Source: CAYQOX01 sp964419335
GTDB taxonomy: Bacteria > Hinthialibacterota > Hinthialibacteria > Hinthialibacterales > Hinthialibacteraceae
Direction: 5' to 3'
Length of the DNA: 64,000 bases
Assembly (NCBI GenBank): GCA_964419335.1
Contig: CAYQOX010000005.1
Span: forward strand, 62,001-126,000
Positions 49,869 through 59,913 of the stretch are shown piece by piece. Numbering within the stretch: the stretch's first letter is position 1; each line of letters begins with the position of its first letter. The notes beneath the pieces are model-generated. The model was not told the origin of the DNA. It saw only the letters and a list, made by a program, of their open reading frames with translations, and ran no database searches. The translations under genes and the position numbers were made by a program.

Positions 49869-52262
49869 GTGTCTAAATCGTTGGTGATCGTTGAATCTCC
49901 TGCAAAAGCAAAAACGATCAATAAATTTCTTGGTTCGGATTTCGAAGTAACCGCATCTATGGGACACGTGCGTGATCTTCCCCCCAAAGCGTTGGGAGTT
50001 GATATAGAGAACGGTTTCAAACCGACGTACGAAAGCTCTCCCGACAAAGAAAAAACCATTAAGCAATTACATAAATTAGCAAAAAATAGTGACGAGATTT
50101 ATCTCGCACCCGACCCAGACCGTGAAGGTGAAGCCATATCCTGGCATTTAGCGGAATTGTTGAAACCGGCGATGAATGGGAAAAATATTCATCGGATTAC
50201 GTTTAACGAGATCACGAAGCAAGCGGTACAACAAGCGGTAGCCCATCCCAGTGAGATCGATATGGATCTGGTGAATGCCCAACAAGCGCGTAGGATTTTG
50301 GACCGGCTCGTGGGTTATAAAATAAGCCCGCTCTTAACCCGGCTGGTGACACGGAATAAAAGTGCTCTCTCCGCGGGACGGGTACAATCAGTAGCACTAC
50401 GGCTTATTTGTGAGCGGGAAAATGAAATTCGCGCCTTTAAACCTGTAGAATATTGGACAATCCATGGGCTCTTCAAAAATGAAGACGGAGTGGAACTCAA
50501 AGCTGAACTCTATAACGTAGATGGAAAAAAGATCAGCCATCAAGGTGAGAGTAAGGAAAAAGAAGATTCTAACTGCCTTCATATTCAAAACGAAAAACAA
50601 GCGAAAGAATTGGTTGAAGAGCTGAATAAAGCCGCCTATAAAATCGGGAAAATCGATAGTCGGAAACGTACACGCCGTCCCCCAACGCCCTACATCACCA
50701 GTACCCTTCAACAGGATGCCTCGCGTATCCTTGGTTTTACCGGGGATCGAACCATGAGAGCGGCTCAGGCGCTTTATGAAGGGGTGGATATAGGTGATGA
50801 GACCGTCGGTTTAATTACCTATATGCGTACAGATTCTGTGCGTATCGCAAAAGAAGCGATCGATAAATCGCGTGAGTATATTAAGAAGGCTTATGGGGAT
50901 AAATACTTACCTCAAAAGCCTCACTATTACAAGAGTGGGAAATCTGCCCAAGAAGCGCACGAATGTATACGGCCGACCATTATCGATAGCGAGCATAGTC
51001 CTAAAAAAATTGGAAAGTATCTTAATACTGACCAGAAAAAGATCTATGACTTAATCTGGAAGCGTTTCATTGCTTGTCAAACAGCACCGGCGCAGTATTT
51101 ATCTACCAGTATAGATATTGTGGATGATCGTTTTGCATTTCGTTCTTCCGGTTCCATACTTACATTTGACGGCTATACACGCATTTATCGCGAGCCGGAG
51201 CAAGACAAAGAGCAAGAACTTCCCCACATGAAAGAAGGGGAAAAACTGGATCTGAACGAATTGCTTCCAGAACAGCATTTCACCCGGCCTCCCGCGCGCT
51301 TTAACGATGCTTCGTTGATTAAGCAATTAGAAAGTGAAGGGATCGGGCGTCCAAGTACGTATGCTTCAATCGTTAAAACCCTGGTGGATCGTCGTTATAT
51401 CGTACGTAAAGAAAAGCGGTTTTATCCCACCGATCTTGGTGAAGTCGTAAATATTCTGCTGGTGAAGAATTTTCCAGACATTTTTGAAGTCCGCTTCACA
51501 GCGGATATTGAAGGTGAACTCGACCTTGTAGAAGAAGGCAAAGAGAACTGGGTTCATTTGCTGCAGAAGTTTTATGATCCCTTCTCCCGAGATTTAAACA
51601 ATGCCCCTAAAGGGATGGGAGAAGCGTTGCGAGATTTACAACAGCCCCTTGAAGATAAGGAATGTCCAAAGTGTAAAAGTCAATTGGTCAAAAAATGGGG
51701 GCGTACCAGCTGGTTTATCGCTTGTTCGAATTACCCGGAGTGTGACTATACCGCTCCACTGGAAGAACAAGAAATCATTGAAACCGACATCGAATGTGAA
51801 AAGTGTGGAAATATAATGGTTATCCGACCGGGAAAATATGGTCCTTTCCTGGGTTGCTCCAATTATCCCGAGTGTAAAAATACAAAGCCTATCCCTTCGG
51901 ATATGGAATGCCCCATGCCTGATTGCAACGGGACCGTAGTCCAACGACGTTCAAGGTATGGCAAGATGTTCTACGGCTGCGATCAATACCCCAATTGTGA
52001 ATTCGCTGCCTGGGACTTACCGGTCAAAGAGACCTGTCCCAAGTGTGGGAATCCCTTTTTAGTGAAAAAGGATTACAAACGTAAAGGACCGACGATTAAA
52101 TGCCCGATTAAGGAATGCAACTATTCACGTCCCGATGAGAATCCCACGGAAACGCCCAATTTTGTCGAACAATTTATAGCAAAATACAGCAAACCCAATG
52201 AGGATGAAAAAGAAAAGAAAGAAGAAAATAAAGAAAAAAATGTAAAGGTTTCCAATAATTAA
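49869..52262 (+). CDS. topA: DNA topoisomerase I
   Basis: 797 residues from GTG 49869, with GGAGG 5 nt upstream; a frame starting at 49857 would include the Shine-Dalgarno itself. SLVIVESPAKAKTINKFLGS starts the Toprim domain, and LAPDPDREGEAISWHLAELL holds its DxD acidic site. The nucleophile is Tyr318 in GLITYMRTDSVRI. RFNDASLIKQLESEGIGRPS is conserved. The C-terminus has four zinc-ribbon topA_C4 domains (CPKCKSQLVKKWGRTSWFIA, then three with CxxC pairs), two more than in some bacteria. It relaxes negatively supercoiled DNA. Two small genes follow at once. Confidence 0.97.
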   Translation: MSKSLVIVESPAKAKTINKFLGSDFEVTASMGHVRDLPPKALGVDIENGFKPTYESSPDKEKTIKQLHKLAKNSDEIYLAPDPDREGEAISWHLAELLKPAMNGKNIHRITFNEITKQAVQQAVAHPSEIDMDLVNAQQARRILDRLVGYKISPLLTRLVTRNKSALSAGRVQSVALRLICERENEIRAFKPVEYWTIHGLFKNEDGVELKAELYNVDGKKISHQGESKEKEDSNCLHIQNEKQAKELVEELNKAAYKIGKIDSRKRTRRPPTPYITSTLQQDASRILGFTGDRTMRAAQALYEGVDIGDETVGLITYMRTDSVRIAKEAIDKSREYIKKAYGDKYLPQKPHYYKSGKSAQEAHECIRPTIIDSEHSPKKIGKYLNTDQKKIYDLIWKRFIACQTAPAQYLSTSIDIVDDRFAFRSSGSILTFDGYTRIYREPEQDKEQELPHMKEGEKLDLNELLPEQHFTRPPARFNDASLIKQLESEGIGRPSTYASIVKTLVDRRYIVRKEKRFYPTDLGEVVNILLVKNFPDIFEVRFTADIEGELDLVEEGKENWVHLLQKFYDPFSRDLNNAPKGMGEALRDLQQPLEDKECPKCKSQLVKKWGRTSWFIACSNYPECDYTAPLEEQEIIETDIECEKCGNIMVIRPGKYGPFLGCSNYPECKNTKPIPSDMECPMPDCNGTVVQRRSRYGKMFYGCDQYPNCEFAAWDLPVKETCPKCGNPFLVKKDYKRKGPTIKCPIKECNYSRPDENPTETPNFVEQFIAKYSKPNEDEKEKKEENKEKNVKVSNN

Positions 52263-52264
52263 TC

Positions 52265-52459
52265 ATGGACATATGGGTTTTATTATTCTATGGGATTTAC
52301 ATTGTATTTATTCTATGGGGGTGGATTGCGTGTTGGAAAAGCGATTTGCCCTTAACGCAAAAAATATTTTGGAGCCTAGAAATCGCGGTGCTGCCGATAG
52401 CCGGCACCGCGTTTTATTTCCTTTACCATGAGGAAGCAAGGGTGTTATTTTATGAATGA
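52265..52459 (+). CDS. Small membrane protein (PLDc_N-like)
   Basis: 64 residues with two membrane helices (WVLLFYGIYIVFILWGWIAC and LEIAVLPIAGTAFYFLYHEE). The pattern of a short loop with a Lys/Asp pair between helices fits the phospholipase D-nuclease N-terminal (PLDc_N) small domain seen as single proteins. It begins 2 nt after the topA stop and its end overlaps the Nudix gene start by 8 nt, so it is part of a translationally linked unit. There is no catalytic part. Function unknown; it is a plausible real gene because of its tight packing. Confidence 0.6.
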   Translation: MDIWVLLFYGIYIVFILWGWIACWKSDLPLTQKIFWSLEIAVLPIAGTAFYFLYHEEARVLFYE

Positions 52460-52880
52460 ACGATTCCCGCGTCCCAATGTGACTGCCGACATGCTTATCC
52501 TTAATGAACGAGGTGAAATCCTTCTCATTAAACGCAAAAATGAGCCTTACCAAGGGGCTTATGCAATTCCTGGTGGTTTTTTGGATGTTCACAAGGAAAC
52601 TGTAGAAGAGTGCGCGATCCGAGAGGCCAAAGAAGAAACGGGAATGGATGTGGAAATCGAACGTTTGGTAGGAGTCTACTCACATCCAAAGCGTGATCCT
52701 CGGTGGCATAATGTCACGGCAGCGTATCTTGCTCGTCCTGTCTCAATGGAAGAAGCCAAGAAAGCCGTAGCGGGTGATGACGCGGGCGAAGTGCTTTGGA
52801 TCCATCCTGAAAGTGAAGAGTATCAAAAGATTGACATTGCCTTTGATCACCGGCAAATCATCAAAGAGGCTTTAAATTAA
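52452..52880 (+). CDS. Nudix hydrolase
   Basis: 142 residues from ATG 52452; ATG 52428 upstream is also in frame. The Nudix box GGFLDVHKETVEECAIREAK followed by EETGMD matches Gx5Ex7REUxEExGU with all metal-binding Glu residues. NVTADMLILNERGEILLIKR and the YSHPKRDPRWHNVTAAYLAR strands surround it. The overall form is like ADP-ribose or NADH pyrophosphatases and dGTP sanitising enzymes; the substrate is open. It follows the small membrane gene with an 8-nt overlap. The gap of 145 nt after it holds a strong palindrome (52951-52967). Confidence 0.92.
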   Translation: MNERFPRPNVTADMLILNERGEILLIKRKNEPYQGAYAIPGGFLDVHKETVEECAIREAKEETGMDVEIERLVGVYSHPKRDPRWHNVTAAYLARPVSMEEAKKAVAGDDAGEVLWIHPESEEYQKIDIAFDHRQIIKEALN

Positions 52881-52950
52881 GCCTGTTGTTCGATTTAATG
52901 TTTTGATTTATTTCCACCCGTTTACTTCTCTAGTCATTAAAAAAAAGCAT

Positions 52951-52967
52951 AAATCGTATTACGATTT
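52951..52967. promoter_or_regulatory. 17-bp perfect palindrome before the giant CotH gene, possible operator
   Basis: AAATCGTA-T-TACGATTT is a perfect 8-bp inverted repeat around one base. TATAGT (52981-52986) lies 14 nt beyond and could be a -10, so a bound protein would cover the -35. No T run follows, so it is not a terminator. Confidence 0.5.
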
Positions 52968-53025
52968 CAACTTTCCACACTATAGTAAATCTATAAAAAC
53001 AATTATGATTTGGGAGTGAAACTAC

Positions 53026-56000
53026 GTGAAGAAAATTTATTCTATTATTATTTGCATTCTTTATATTTTGTTATTCCATCCTTTAACTCATGCAGAACCA
53101 AAAATATTAATCACGGAATTCGTATCAGATAACCATGAGAGTCTTCAGGATGAAGATGGTGATGCCCCGGATTGGATAGAATTATACAATGCCGGAGATG
53201 AGGATATTAATCTTGCGGGATGGTCGCTAACCGATGACCGGAGCGACTTACAACAATGGAAATTTCCGGAAATCATACTTGAAGAAGGTGACTATTTAAT
53301 TGTCTTCGCGTCAAGCAAATATCGAGTCGACCCTGAAAAAGAATTGCATACGAACTTTAATCTCAACGTCGATGGCGAATATTTAGCCTTGGTCGACCCC
53401 GATGGAGAAACCATCCATTACGAATTTTTTCCCACCTACCCACCCCAACGCGAAGATGTTTCTTACGGGTATTCGTATAAGAATTTTCAATTTATAGATC
53501 AGGGCTCCCCTGCATTATTTTATGTGCCTGAGGATGAAAGTCTTGGAAATCACTGGAAAGAATTGAATTATGATGAAGGGGCATGGAATTCAGCGGAATT
53601 AAGCCTAGGTTATGGTTCCAAACCGGGTTCATTTACTGTAAACGTTTATCAATCAAACAGAACGTTGACGAACTTATCCACCGCAGATCAAGTGATTGAA
53701 AATCCATCCTATCAAATTGATCGTACCACGGCGCTTGATGATGTAATTAATTATGCCGATGAAAACGGAGGTGGGAATTATGATCCAAATAATATGTTCC
53801 CTGGGCTTAGCTGGAGTCATACCTTCGATGATTTTGTTGTTTTGGCGACCACATCGATCGTTGTCTCGCAAGAAGGCGTGTGGACATTTGGAATTAATAG
53901 CGATGATGGTGCACGTCTTCGTATCGACGATAAGAACGTAATCAACGATGATAATACCCATGCCCCCAAAGATACCTTCGGTACGGTAGAGCTCGACAAG
54001 GGAGAACATGATTTAGAACTCACCTTTTTTGAACGAGCTGGAGGGGCAGAGTTAGAATTATTCGCTGCCAAAGGAGAACATTCTTCCTTTGATGCTTCGG
54101 TCTTTCATTTGGTTGGTAATGAAGAATTAGAAGGCCTTTCGCTCGGGGGTTTTGATTCATTAATTCATTCATCCATTGAATCCGAGATGAGAGATGAGAA
54201 CGCATCAGTTTATGTGCGTATCCCTTTCACAGTGGAAGACGCTTCGGTGTTATCCTCTTTACATCTGAACGTATTTTATAACGATGGATTTATTGCCTAT
54301 TTAAACGGAAAAGAAATCGCAAGGAGAAACGCTCCCCAAAATGCGACCTGGAATTCTACGGCACTCCAAGTGCGCAGTGATGAAGATACGCTCGCCTCTG
54401 AATCTTTTACAATCACATTAGAAGAAAACGATTTGATTCATGGAGAAAACCTCCTTGCGTTTCATGGGCTCAATACCAGTCATGATGATAATGATTTTCT
54501 TTTATATCCCCAACTCACCTCGGCTGTTTTGCAAGATGAAATAAGATATTTTACTTCTCCTACTCCAGGCGAACCTAACCATAAAGGCTATAAAGGCTTC
54601 GTGGATGATATCTATGTCACCAAAGAACGTGGTTTTTATGAGAACCCGATTGAAATAGAACTCTTTTGTCAAACACCCAATGCAGAAATCCGATATACCT
54701 TGGACGGAAGTGAACCCCGCGCAGATCATGGGCATGTATATAATGGGCCAATAACGATAGATGAAACCACCCCACTACGTGCGGCAGGATTCCTTTCCGA
54801 GTATCATCCATCGAATATAACTACTCAAACTTATATATTTCTTAATGATGTTTTTCAACAAACACGACCGAGTGGTTATCCCACGGTTTGGACGGATGAT
54901 GTCCCCGCCGATTATGAGATGGACTCCAGAGTTGTGGAAGATTCCGAATATCGTGATCTTATGGAAGAAGCGATGAAATCGATTCCTACACTTTCGCTCG
55001 TTACTGAACGGGATCATTTATTCAGTTCAGATCGAGGCATCTATACCCACACGTTAAACAAAGGAGTCGAATGGGAACGCCCAGCATCCGCAGAATTAAT
55101 TTATCCCGATGGTCAAAAGGAGCATTTCCAAGTCGACCATGGATTACGTATCCAGGGAGGAACAGGGCGACTTCCTCATAATAAAAAACACTCGTTACGT
55201 TTATTGTTCAAACGAGATTACGGTCCTCCTAAGTTACGCTATCCTCTCTTTGAGAATTCACCTGTGGAGACCTTTGATACGGTCGTGTTACGTGGCTATT
55301 TCAATTACAGTTGGCACTCTCATGAAGGGGGTTTTGGAAGCAACATAGGGCAAGCGGATTATATACGCGATGAATTCTCACGACGCACACAATTGGCATT
55401 GGGACAATATGGTTCCCACGGGAGGTATTTTCATGTCTATTTAAACGGTCTCTATTGGGGGCTATATAATATGTGTGAACGTCCTGACGATTCATTCTCA
55501 GCTGAGCATATAGGGGGAGAAAAAGAGGAATGGGATTGTGTTACCAGCGGAACCCGGGGGATTAATCATACCCGCGTGAAAGCCGGAAATAAAGATACTT
55601 GGAATGCCATGATGGAGTTGGCTGAAGAGGGCGGTTTTGATGACCCCGAAAAATATGAAGCCATCCAAGAATATGTTCATATCCCCGCGCTGATCGATTA
55701 TATGCTCACAATTTATTACACCGGAAATCGTGATGCTCCCACGGTGATTGGCGGTGGCGGGAAGCCTTGGAACTTTTATTCCTCCCACTGGCGGGAAGGT
55801 TATTCTCCTTTTCGCTTTTATTGCTGGGATTCAGAATGGACACTCGAAGAACCTACCCGCAATGTGGTAACATTCCATGATGGTTATGAAAATCCCGCCA
55901 TGATTTTTAACAAACTTAAAAAGAATCCTGACTTTGTGATGTTCGTGGCAGATCATATCCAACGCCACTTTTTCAATGGCGGGGCTCTAACCCCAGAAGC

Positions 56001-58536
56001 ATCCATCGAACGGTATCAAGAACTCAAAAATACGATCGATCTCGCGGTCATTGCCGAATCGGCGCGTTGGGGAGATGTGAGAACGAATAAACCGAAAACG
56101 AGAAACGAAAATTGGATTCCCGAAGTGCAACGAATATTGAATAATTACTTGCCCCAACGAACAAAGATTGTGTTGGATCAATTACGTCGAGCGCGGTGGT
56201 TCCCTAAAATAGATGCACCAGAATTTAATCAACATGGCGGTAAAATCGAGCCTGGATTTCAATTGACCATGAAAAGCCAAGAGGTAGAAACAACGACCGA
56301 AGCATTAGTCTCCATTGATGACCTCTGGAAATATGATCAATCTGGACGTAATTTGGGAAGTGCATGGAAGGAATGGGGTTATAATGACGATAGATGGAAT
56401 GAAGGCAACGCCCTACTCTATGTAGAATCATCCTCTTTGCCCGCCCCCAAGAATACTCTATTGAGATTAGGAAAAACAACTTACTACTTTCGTACGACCT
56501 TTGATATTCCTTCCACGGTGGATTTAGATGATATTGCGTTAGAAATGCAGACCATCATCGATGATGGTGCGATTGTTTATATTAATGGGTTGGAAGTGTA
56601 TCGTATGCGTATGCCGGGAGGTGAAATCAAGCATTCTGATTTTGCGAGCGAAACCGTTTCGGTGGCTGAATATGAAGGTCCTTTCAACATTCCAACCGAG
56701 AGCCTACGCGAAGGAGAGAACCTCATCGCGGTTGAAGTCCACCAGACCAACGCAGATAGCAGCGATATTGTATTTGGATTAGAACTGAACGCAGTTATCC
56801 CAACGGAGAAGACATCCTTACCGATTTACTATACACTGGATGGCAGCGATCCCCGACTATCAGGAGGAGAGATTTCCAACCGTGCTCAACGTTATGAGGA
56901 ACCTGTCACCCTCTCAGACACAACGCATGTAAAAGCTCGTGCGCTTAAAGAGGACCGCTGGAGTGCCCTATCCAAAGCGGAATTCTTTGTGGATGCAAAT
57001 CAAACGAACTTGGCCATGCTGCAAGAACACTTACACATCACCGAGGTCATGTATAATCCACAAGATGGCAACGAGTATGAATTTGTTGAATTGCACAATT
57101 CGCATGAAAGTGAATCGCTTCCTCTTACGGGAGTAGGTTTCACGGATGGGATAGAATACACCTTCCCACCGGGTGCCACGATTTCTCCTCAAAGTTATAT
57201 TCTCGTGGGACGAGTTGAAGACTACAACATGAATTCACTGCGGGCTTATTATCAACTTGAATCAGATATTCCGATTTACGGCCCCTATCGTGGAAAACTC
57301 GCCAACGAAGGAGAGCGAGTAACCTTAAGTCATATCGCTAGCCAAACTGAATTCATCTCCTTTAAGTATGATGATGGCCGCGGTTGGCCAATGGCCGCCG
57401 ATGGAGCCGGACATTCGATTGTACCGCTTCCTGAGATCTTTTCAAAACAAAATGAGAGCCTACTCGATTATGGAGGGAACTGGCGAGCCAGCGATGCGAT
57501 TCACGGCTCACCGGCGGAAGAGGACCCCATTATCCCGCCAAGCATGCAACTCAATGAGATCGCCGCGAATACATCCAATCCGGATGCCAACCATCCGTAT
57601 CAAACCACAAATGATTGGGTAGAATTCTATAATGCAAGTAACAATGAAATTCATTTGGAAGGATGGTATTTAAGCAACGAGGAGGAAAATCTAAAAAAAT
57701 GGCCCCTACCAGCAGATGAAATACCCCCTTATAAGTTCATTTCCTACGATAAGAATTCGGGATTAGAATCACCCCTCACCTCGCTCTTTGAATTAAGCTA
57801 CGAAGGAGATGATTTGTATTTATCTTACCTACCCGGTGTGCATGGAGAAGATCGCGTCGTCGATGCAGTGACATTTCAAGCCCAAGAAGAAGGATTCACC
57901 TTGGGACGTGTTGGCGAAAAGGGGCGATGGTGGGATAGGATGCGGCCTACACAGAACGCAACCAATGAAGAGGCCATCACCCATGTTGTGATTAATGAAT
58001 TAATGTATTGGCCCTTGGATGAAACCGAATTAAATCCAGGAAGCGAATACATTGAATTGTTTAATCCTCATTATGACGAGGTGGAACTTTGGAATAATCA
58101 AGATCGTTGGAGAATCGATGGTGGAGTCCGATACACGTTTCCTGCAAACGCTACGATTCCAGCCCAAGGTTATGCCCTTATAGTAGGCTTTAATCCCAAC
58201 GATACAGCCCAAAGAAACGCCTTTATGCAGAAGTATGAACTGGATGAAGATGTCCAAATCTATGGACCCTACGAAGGAAAACTCTCCAATACAGGGGAAC
58301 GTATTGCATTGGAAAAACCGCTTGATAGGATTGATTTACAACCGAATGCATGGGGCCTCGTAGACGAAGTCATTTATTTCCATGATGAGCCTTGGGAAAA
58401 AGTTAAACGGGAGGAACTTCATTCCTTGACCCGACTCGATGCGGATAAACCTGGGAATGACTCGAGCAACTGGGTTAGTGTTAAGGCATCCCCGGGTAAA
58501 ATGGATACGGCAGTGGAAGGATGGAGTTTGTATTAA
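53026..58536 (+). CDS. Giant secreted protein with four lamin-tail domains, PA14, chitobiase-like and CotH kinase domains
   Basis: 1836 residues from GTG 53026, with GGGAG 9 nt upstream. The signal peptide is KKIYSIIICILYILLFHPLT. Domains in order: lamin tail (22-125, DWIELYNAGDEDINLAGWSL), PA14-like (about 239-355, GVWTFGINSDDGARLRIDDK), a galactose-binding-like fold (380-500), a chitobiase C-terminal-like domain (532-606, AEIRYTLDGSEPRAD), CotH kinase (about 700-1060, LRIQGGTGRLPHNKKHSLRL, DYIRDEFSRRTQLALGQY, FHVYLNGLYWGLYNMCERPD), a second galactose-binding-like fold (1099-1255), a second chitobiase-like domain (1263-1322), and lamin tails at 1336-1442, 1506-1609 and 1654-1766. CotH kinases phosphorylate proteins, as in spore coats. 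No C-terminal sorting signal is recognised. Likely outside the cell, possibly on its surface. Confidence 0.88.
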   Translation: MKKIYSIIICILYILLFHPLTHAEPKILITEFVSDNHESLQDEDGDAPDWIELYNAGDEDINLAGWSLTDDRSDLQQWKFPEIILEEGDYLIVFASSKYRVDPEKELHTNFNLNVDGEYLALVDPDGETIHYEFFPTYPPQREDVSYGYSYKNFQFIDQGSPALFYVPEDESLGNHWKELNYDEGAWNSAELSLGYGSKPGSFTVNVYQSNRTLTNLSTADQVIENPSYQIDRTTALDDVINYADENGGGNYDPNNMFPGLSWSHTFDDFVVLATTSIVVSQEGVWTFGINSDDGARLRIDDKNVINDDNTHAPKDTFGTVELDKGEHDLELTFFERAGGAELELFAAKGEHSSFDASVFHLVGNEELEGLSLGGFDSLIHSSIESEMRDENASVYVRIPFTVEDASVLSSLHLNVFYNDGFIAYLNGKEIARRNAPQNATWNSTALQVRSDEDTLASESFTITLEENDLIHGENLLAFHGLNTSHDDNDFLLYPQLTSAVLQDEIRYFTSPTPGEPNHKGYKGFVDDIYVTKERGFYENPIEIELFCQTPNAEIRYTLDGSEPRADHGHVYNGPITIDETTPLRAAGFLSEYHPSNITTQTYIFLNDVFQQTRPSGYPTVWTDDVPADYEMDSRVVEDSEYRDLMEEAMKSIPTLSLVTERDHLFSSDRGIYTHTLNKGVEWERPASAELIYPDGQKEHFQVDHGLRIQGGTGRLPHNKKHSLRLLFKRDYGPPKLRYPLFENSPVETFDTVVLRGYFNYSWHSHEGGFGSNIGQADYIRDEFSRRTQLALGQYGSHGRYFHVYLNGLYWGLYNMCERPDDSFSAEHIGGEKEEWDCVTSGTRGINHTRVKAGNKDTWNAMMELAEEGGFDDPEKYEAIQEYVHIPALIDYMLTIYYTGNRDAPTVIGGGGKPWNFYSSHWREGYSPFRFYCWDSEWTLEEPTRNVVTFHDGYENPAMIFNKLKKNPDFVMFVADHIQRHFFNGGALTPEASIERYQELKNTIDLAVIAESARWGDVRTNKPKTRNENWIPEVQRILNNYLPQRTKIVLDQLRRARWFPKIDAPEFNQHGGKIEPGFQLTMKSQEVETTTEALVSIDDLWKYDQSGRNLGSAWKEWGYNDDRWNEGNALLYVESSSLPAPKNTLLRLGKTTYYFRTTFDIPSTVDLDDIALEMQTIIDDGAIVYINGLEVYRMRMPGGEIKHSDFASETVSVAEYEGPFNIPTESLREGENLIAVEVHQTNADSSDIVFGLELNAVIPTEKTSLPIYYTLDGSDPRLSGGEISNRAQRYEEPVTLSDTTHVKARALKEDRWSALSKAEFFVDANQTNLAMLQEHLHITEVMYNPQDGNEYEFVELHNSHESESLPLTGVGFTDGIEYTFPPGATISPQSYILVGRVEDYNMNSLRAYYQLESDIPIYGPYRGKLANEGERVTLSHIASQTEFISFKYDDGRGWPMAADGAGHSIVPLPEIFSKQNESLLDYGGNWRASDAIHGSPAEEDPIIPPSMQLNEIAANTSNPDANHPYQTTNDWVEFYNASNNEIHLEGWYLSNEEENLKKWPLPADEIPPYKFISYDKNSGLESPLTSLFELSYEGDDLYLSYLPGVHGEDRVVDAVTFQAQEEGFTLGRVGEKGRWWDRMRPTQNATNEEAITHVVINELMYWPLDETELNPGSEYIELFNPHYDEVELWNNQDRWRIDGGVRYTFPANATIPAQGYALIVGFNPNDTAQRNAFMQKYELDEDVQIYGPYEGKLSNTGERIALEKPLDRIDLQPNAWGLVDEVIYFHDEPWEKVKREELHSLTRLDADKPGNDSSNWVSVKASPGKMDTAVEGWSLY

Positions 58537-58575
58537 GAGAAGAGAGTTTTATTGAGTGATTGTTTTTTGTCTGAA

Positions 58576-58612
58576 TCAGCATGATCGATCTACAAAAGAT
58601 GGATCATGGCTG
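58576..58612. terminator. Hairpin between the convergent CotH and paaK-type genes
   Basis: A 12-bp stem with one mismatch, CATGATCGATCT/AGATGGATCATG (58580-58591 with 58597-58608), extends by TCAG/CTGA. It overlaps the stop of the minus-strand gene. There is no T run on either side, so termination may be inefficient. Confidence 0.5.
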
Positions 58613-59902
58613 AGTATCATTACGCAGGTCGCGTACTTGCTCTTTACCTTCTAAACTTTTAGGTTCGACCAGTTTGATAAGGGGCCGAATGCGGAGCCGT
58701 TCGTAGAGAGATTCTTCGATCTTGATTCGAAGAGATTCCAAGGATTTAACGCTATCATGAAAGATTTCGGGAATCACTTCGACCTCTAACTCGATACGGT
58801 CAGTGGTTTCTTCGCGTTTGATCACTAGGCAAAAATTGGAAGTGGCATGCTCGATGCGGCAAAGAACATGAGCAATTTCTGAAGGGAGAAAAGCCACGCC
58901 TTCGACTACAAGTGTATCATCACTACGATACGCAATGTTTTCCATCCGTGCGAACGTCCGCCCACAAGCGCACGGTTCGGTATGGATGGAAGTCACATCA
59001 CCGGTACGATAGCGTATAAGCGGGAAGGCTTCTTTGGCAAGCGTTGTAAGAACGAGTTCTCCTCGCTCACCTTCTGGAAGCACTTCGCCTGTTTCGGGAT
59101 CAATGATTTCAGGATAAAAATGATCTTCGCTTATATGCAAACCCTTTCTTTCCGAACATTCATAGGCAATCCCTGGAGAACAGATCTCGGTAATCCCATA
59201 TTGCGTATAAACACGCACGAAAAGATTTTCTTCAACTTGACGCCGGGCGCTGGGTGAAACCCGTTCCCCAACAAGAATTACGGTATGCAAGAATAAAGAC
59301 TTGGGGTCCATCTCGTGTTCATGCATATAACGTACAATATGAAGCGCACGAGTGGGAGTGCAAATCAATACCGTCGTGCGGTAATTGACCATGATTTGAA
59401 TTTGATCGGCAATCGGCATATTGTACAAGGGAGTAACGCATGCTCCCAGTTGCTCTGCGCCATAATGGGCCACCACAGCCCCGGGGAACAAGGTATAATC
59501 CAAGTAGACTTGGACAAAATCGTTTTGCGAAACCTCAGCCGCTGAAAAACCTCGGGCTTTGAGTTCAGTCCATGAGAGTACGTCGTTCTTTGTATGACCG
59601 ATGATCACCGGCTCTCCCATTCCTGGGGCGCTGGGATGCAAACGCACGACTTCCCGCATTGGAACCGCAAACATGCCGTAAGGATGATTCTGGACCAAGG
59701 TTTGACGATCAATAAGGGGAAGATGGTTGATATCTTCTAATGCACGAAAATCACTGGGAAGTTTATCATTTTCTTTGAACCATTTTTGATAGAACGAGAC
59801 ATTGCGAACAACCCGGTTGAGCATCGCTTGAAAGCGTTCTAACTGCAACTGCTGGATATCTTCTCGGTGCGCCGTTTCTTGTTTAATATCACGAATCGCC
59901 AT
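58604..59902 (-). CDS. paaK: Phenylacetate-CoA ligase-like adenylate-forming enzyme
   Basis: 432 residues from ATG 59902, with GGAGG 6-10 nt upstream; an earlier in-frame start at 59923 would overlap livF. The PaaK pattern is present: FQAMLNRVVRNVSFYQKWFK, then LPLIDRQTLVQNHPYGMFAV, HPSAPGMGEPVIIGHTKNDV (an ATP-binding Ser/Thr/Gly-type loop), TQYGITEICSPGIAYECSER, and VLTTLAKEAFPLIRYRTGDV with a zinc-binding CACGRT motif. The substrate, an aryl acid, is made into its CoA thioester in the cytoplasm. It lies directly after livF, with 11 nt between, so transport and activation of the same acid are likely linked. Confidence 0.88.
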   Translation of the reverse strand: MAIRDIKQETAHREDIQQLQLERFQAMLNRVVRNVSFYQKWFKENDKLPSDFRALEDINHLPLIDRQTLVQNHPYGMFAVPMREVVRLHPSAPGMGEPVIIGHTKNDVLSWTELKARGFSAAEVSQNDFVQVYLDYTLFPGAVVAHYGAEQLGACVTPLYNMPIADQIQIMVNYRTTVLICTPTRALHIVRYMHEHEMDPKSLFLHTVILVGERVSPSARRQVEENLFVRVYTQYGITEICSPGIAYECSERKGLHISEDHFYPEIIDPETGEVLPEGERGELVLTTLAKEAFPLIRYRTGDVTSIHTEPCACGRTFARMENIAYRSDDTLVVEGVAFLPSEIAHVLCRIEHATSNFCLVIKREETTDRIELEVEVIPEIFHDSVKSLESLRIKIEESLYERLRIRPLIKLVEPKSLEGKEQVRDLRNDTQP

Positions 59903-59913
59903 GGTGTATCCTC

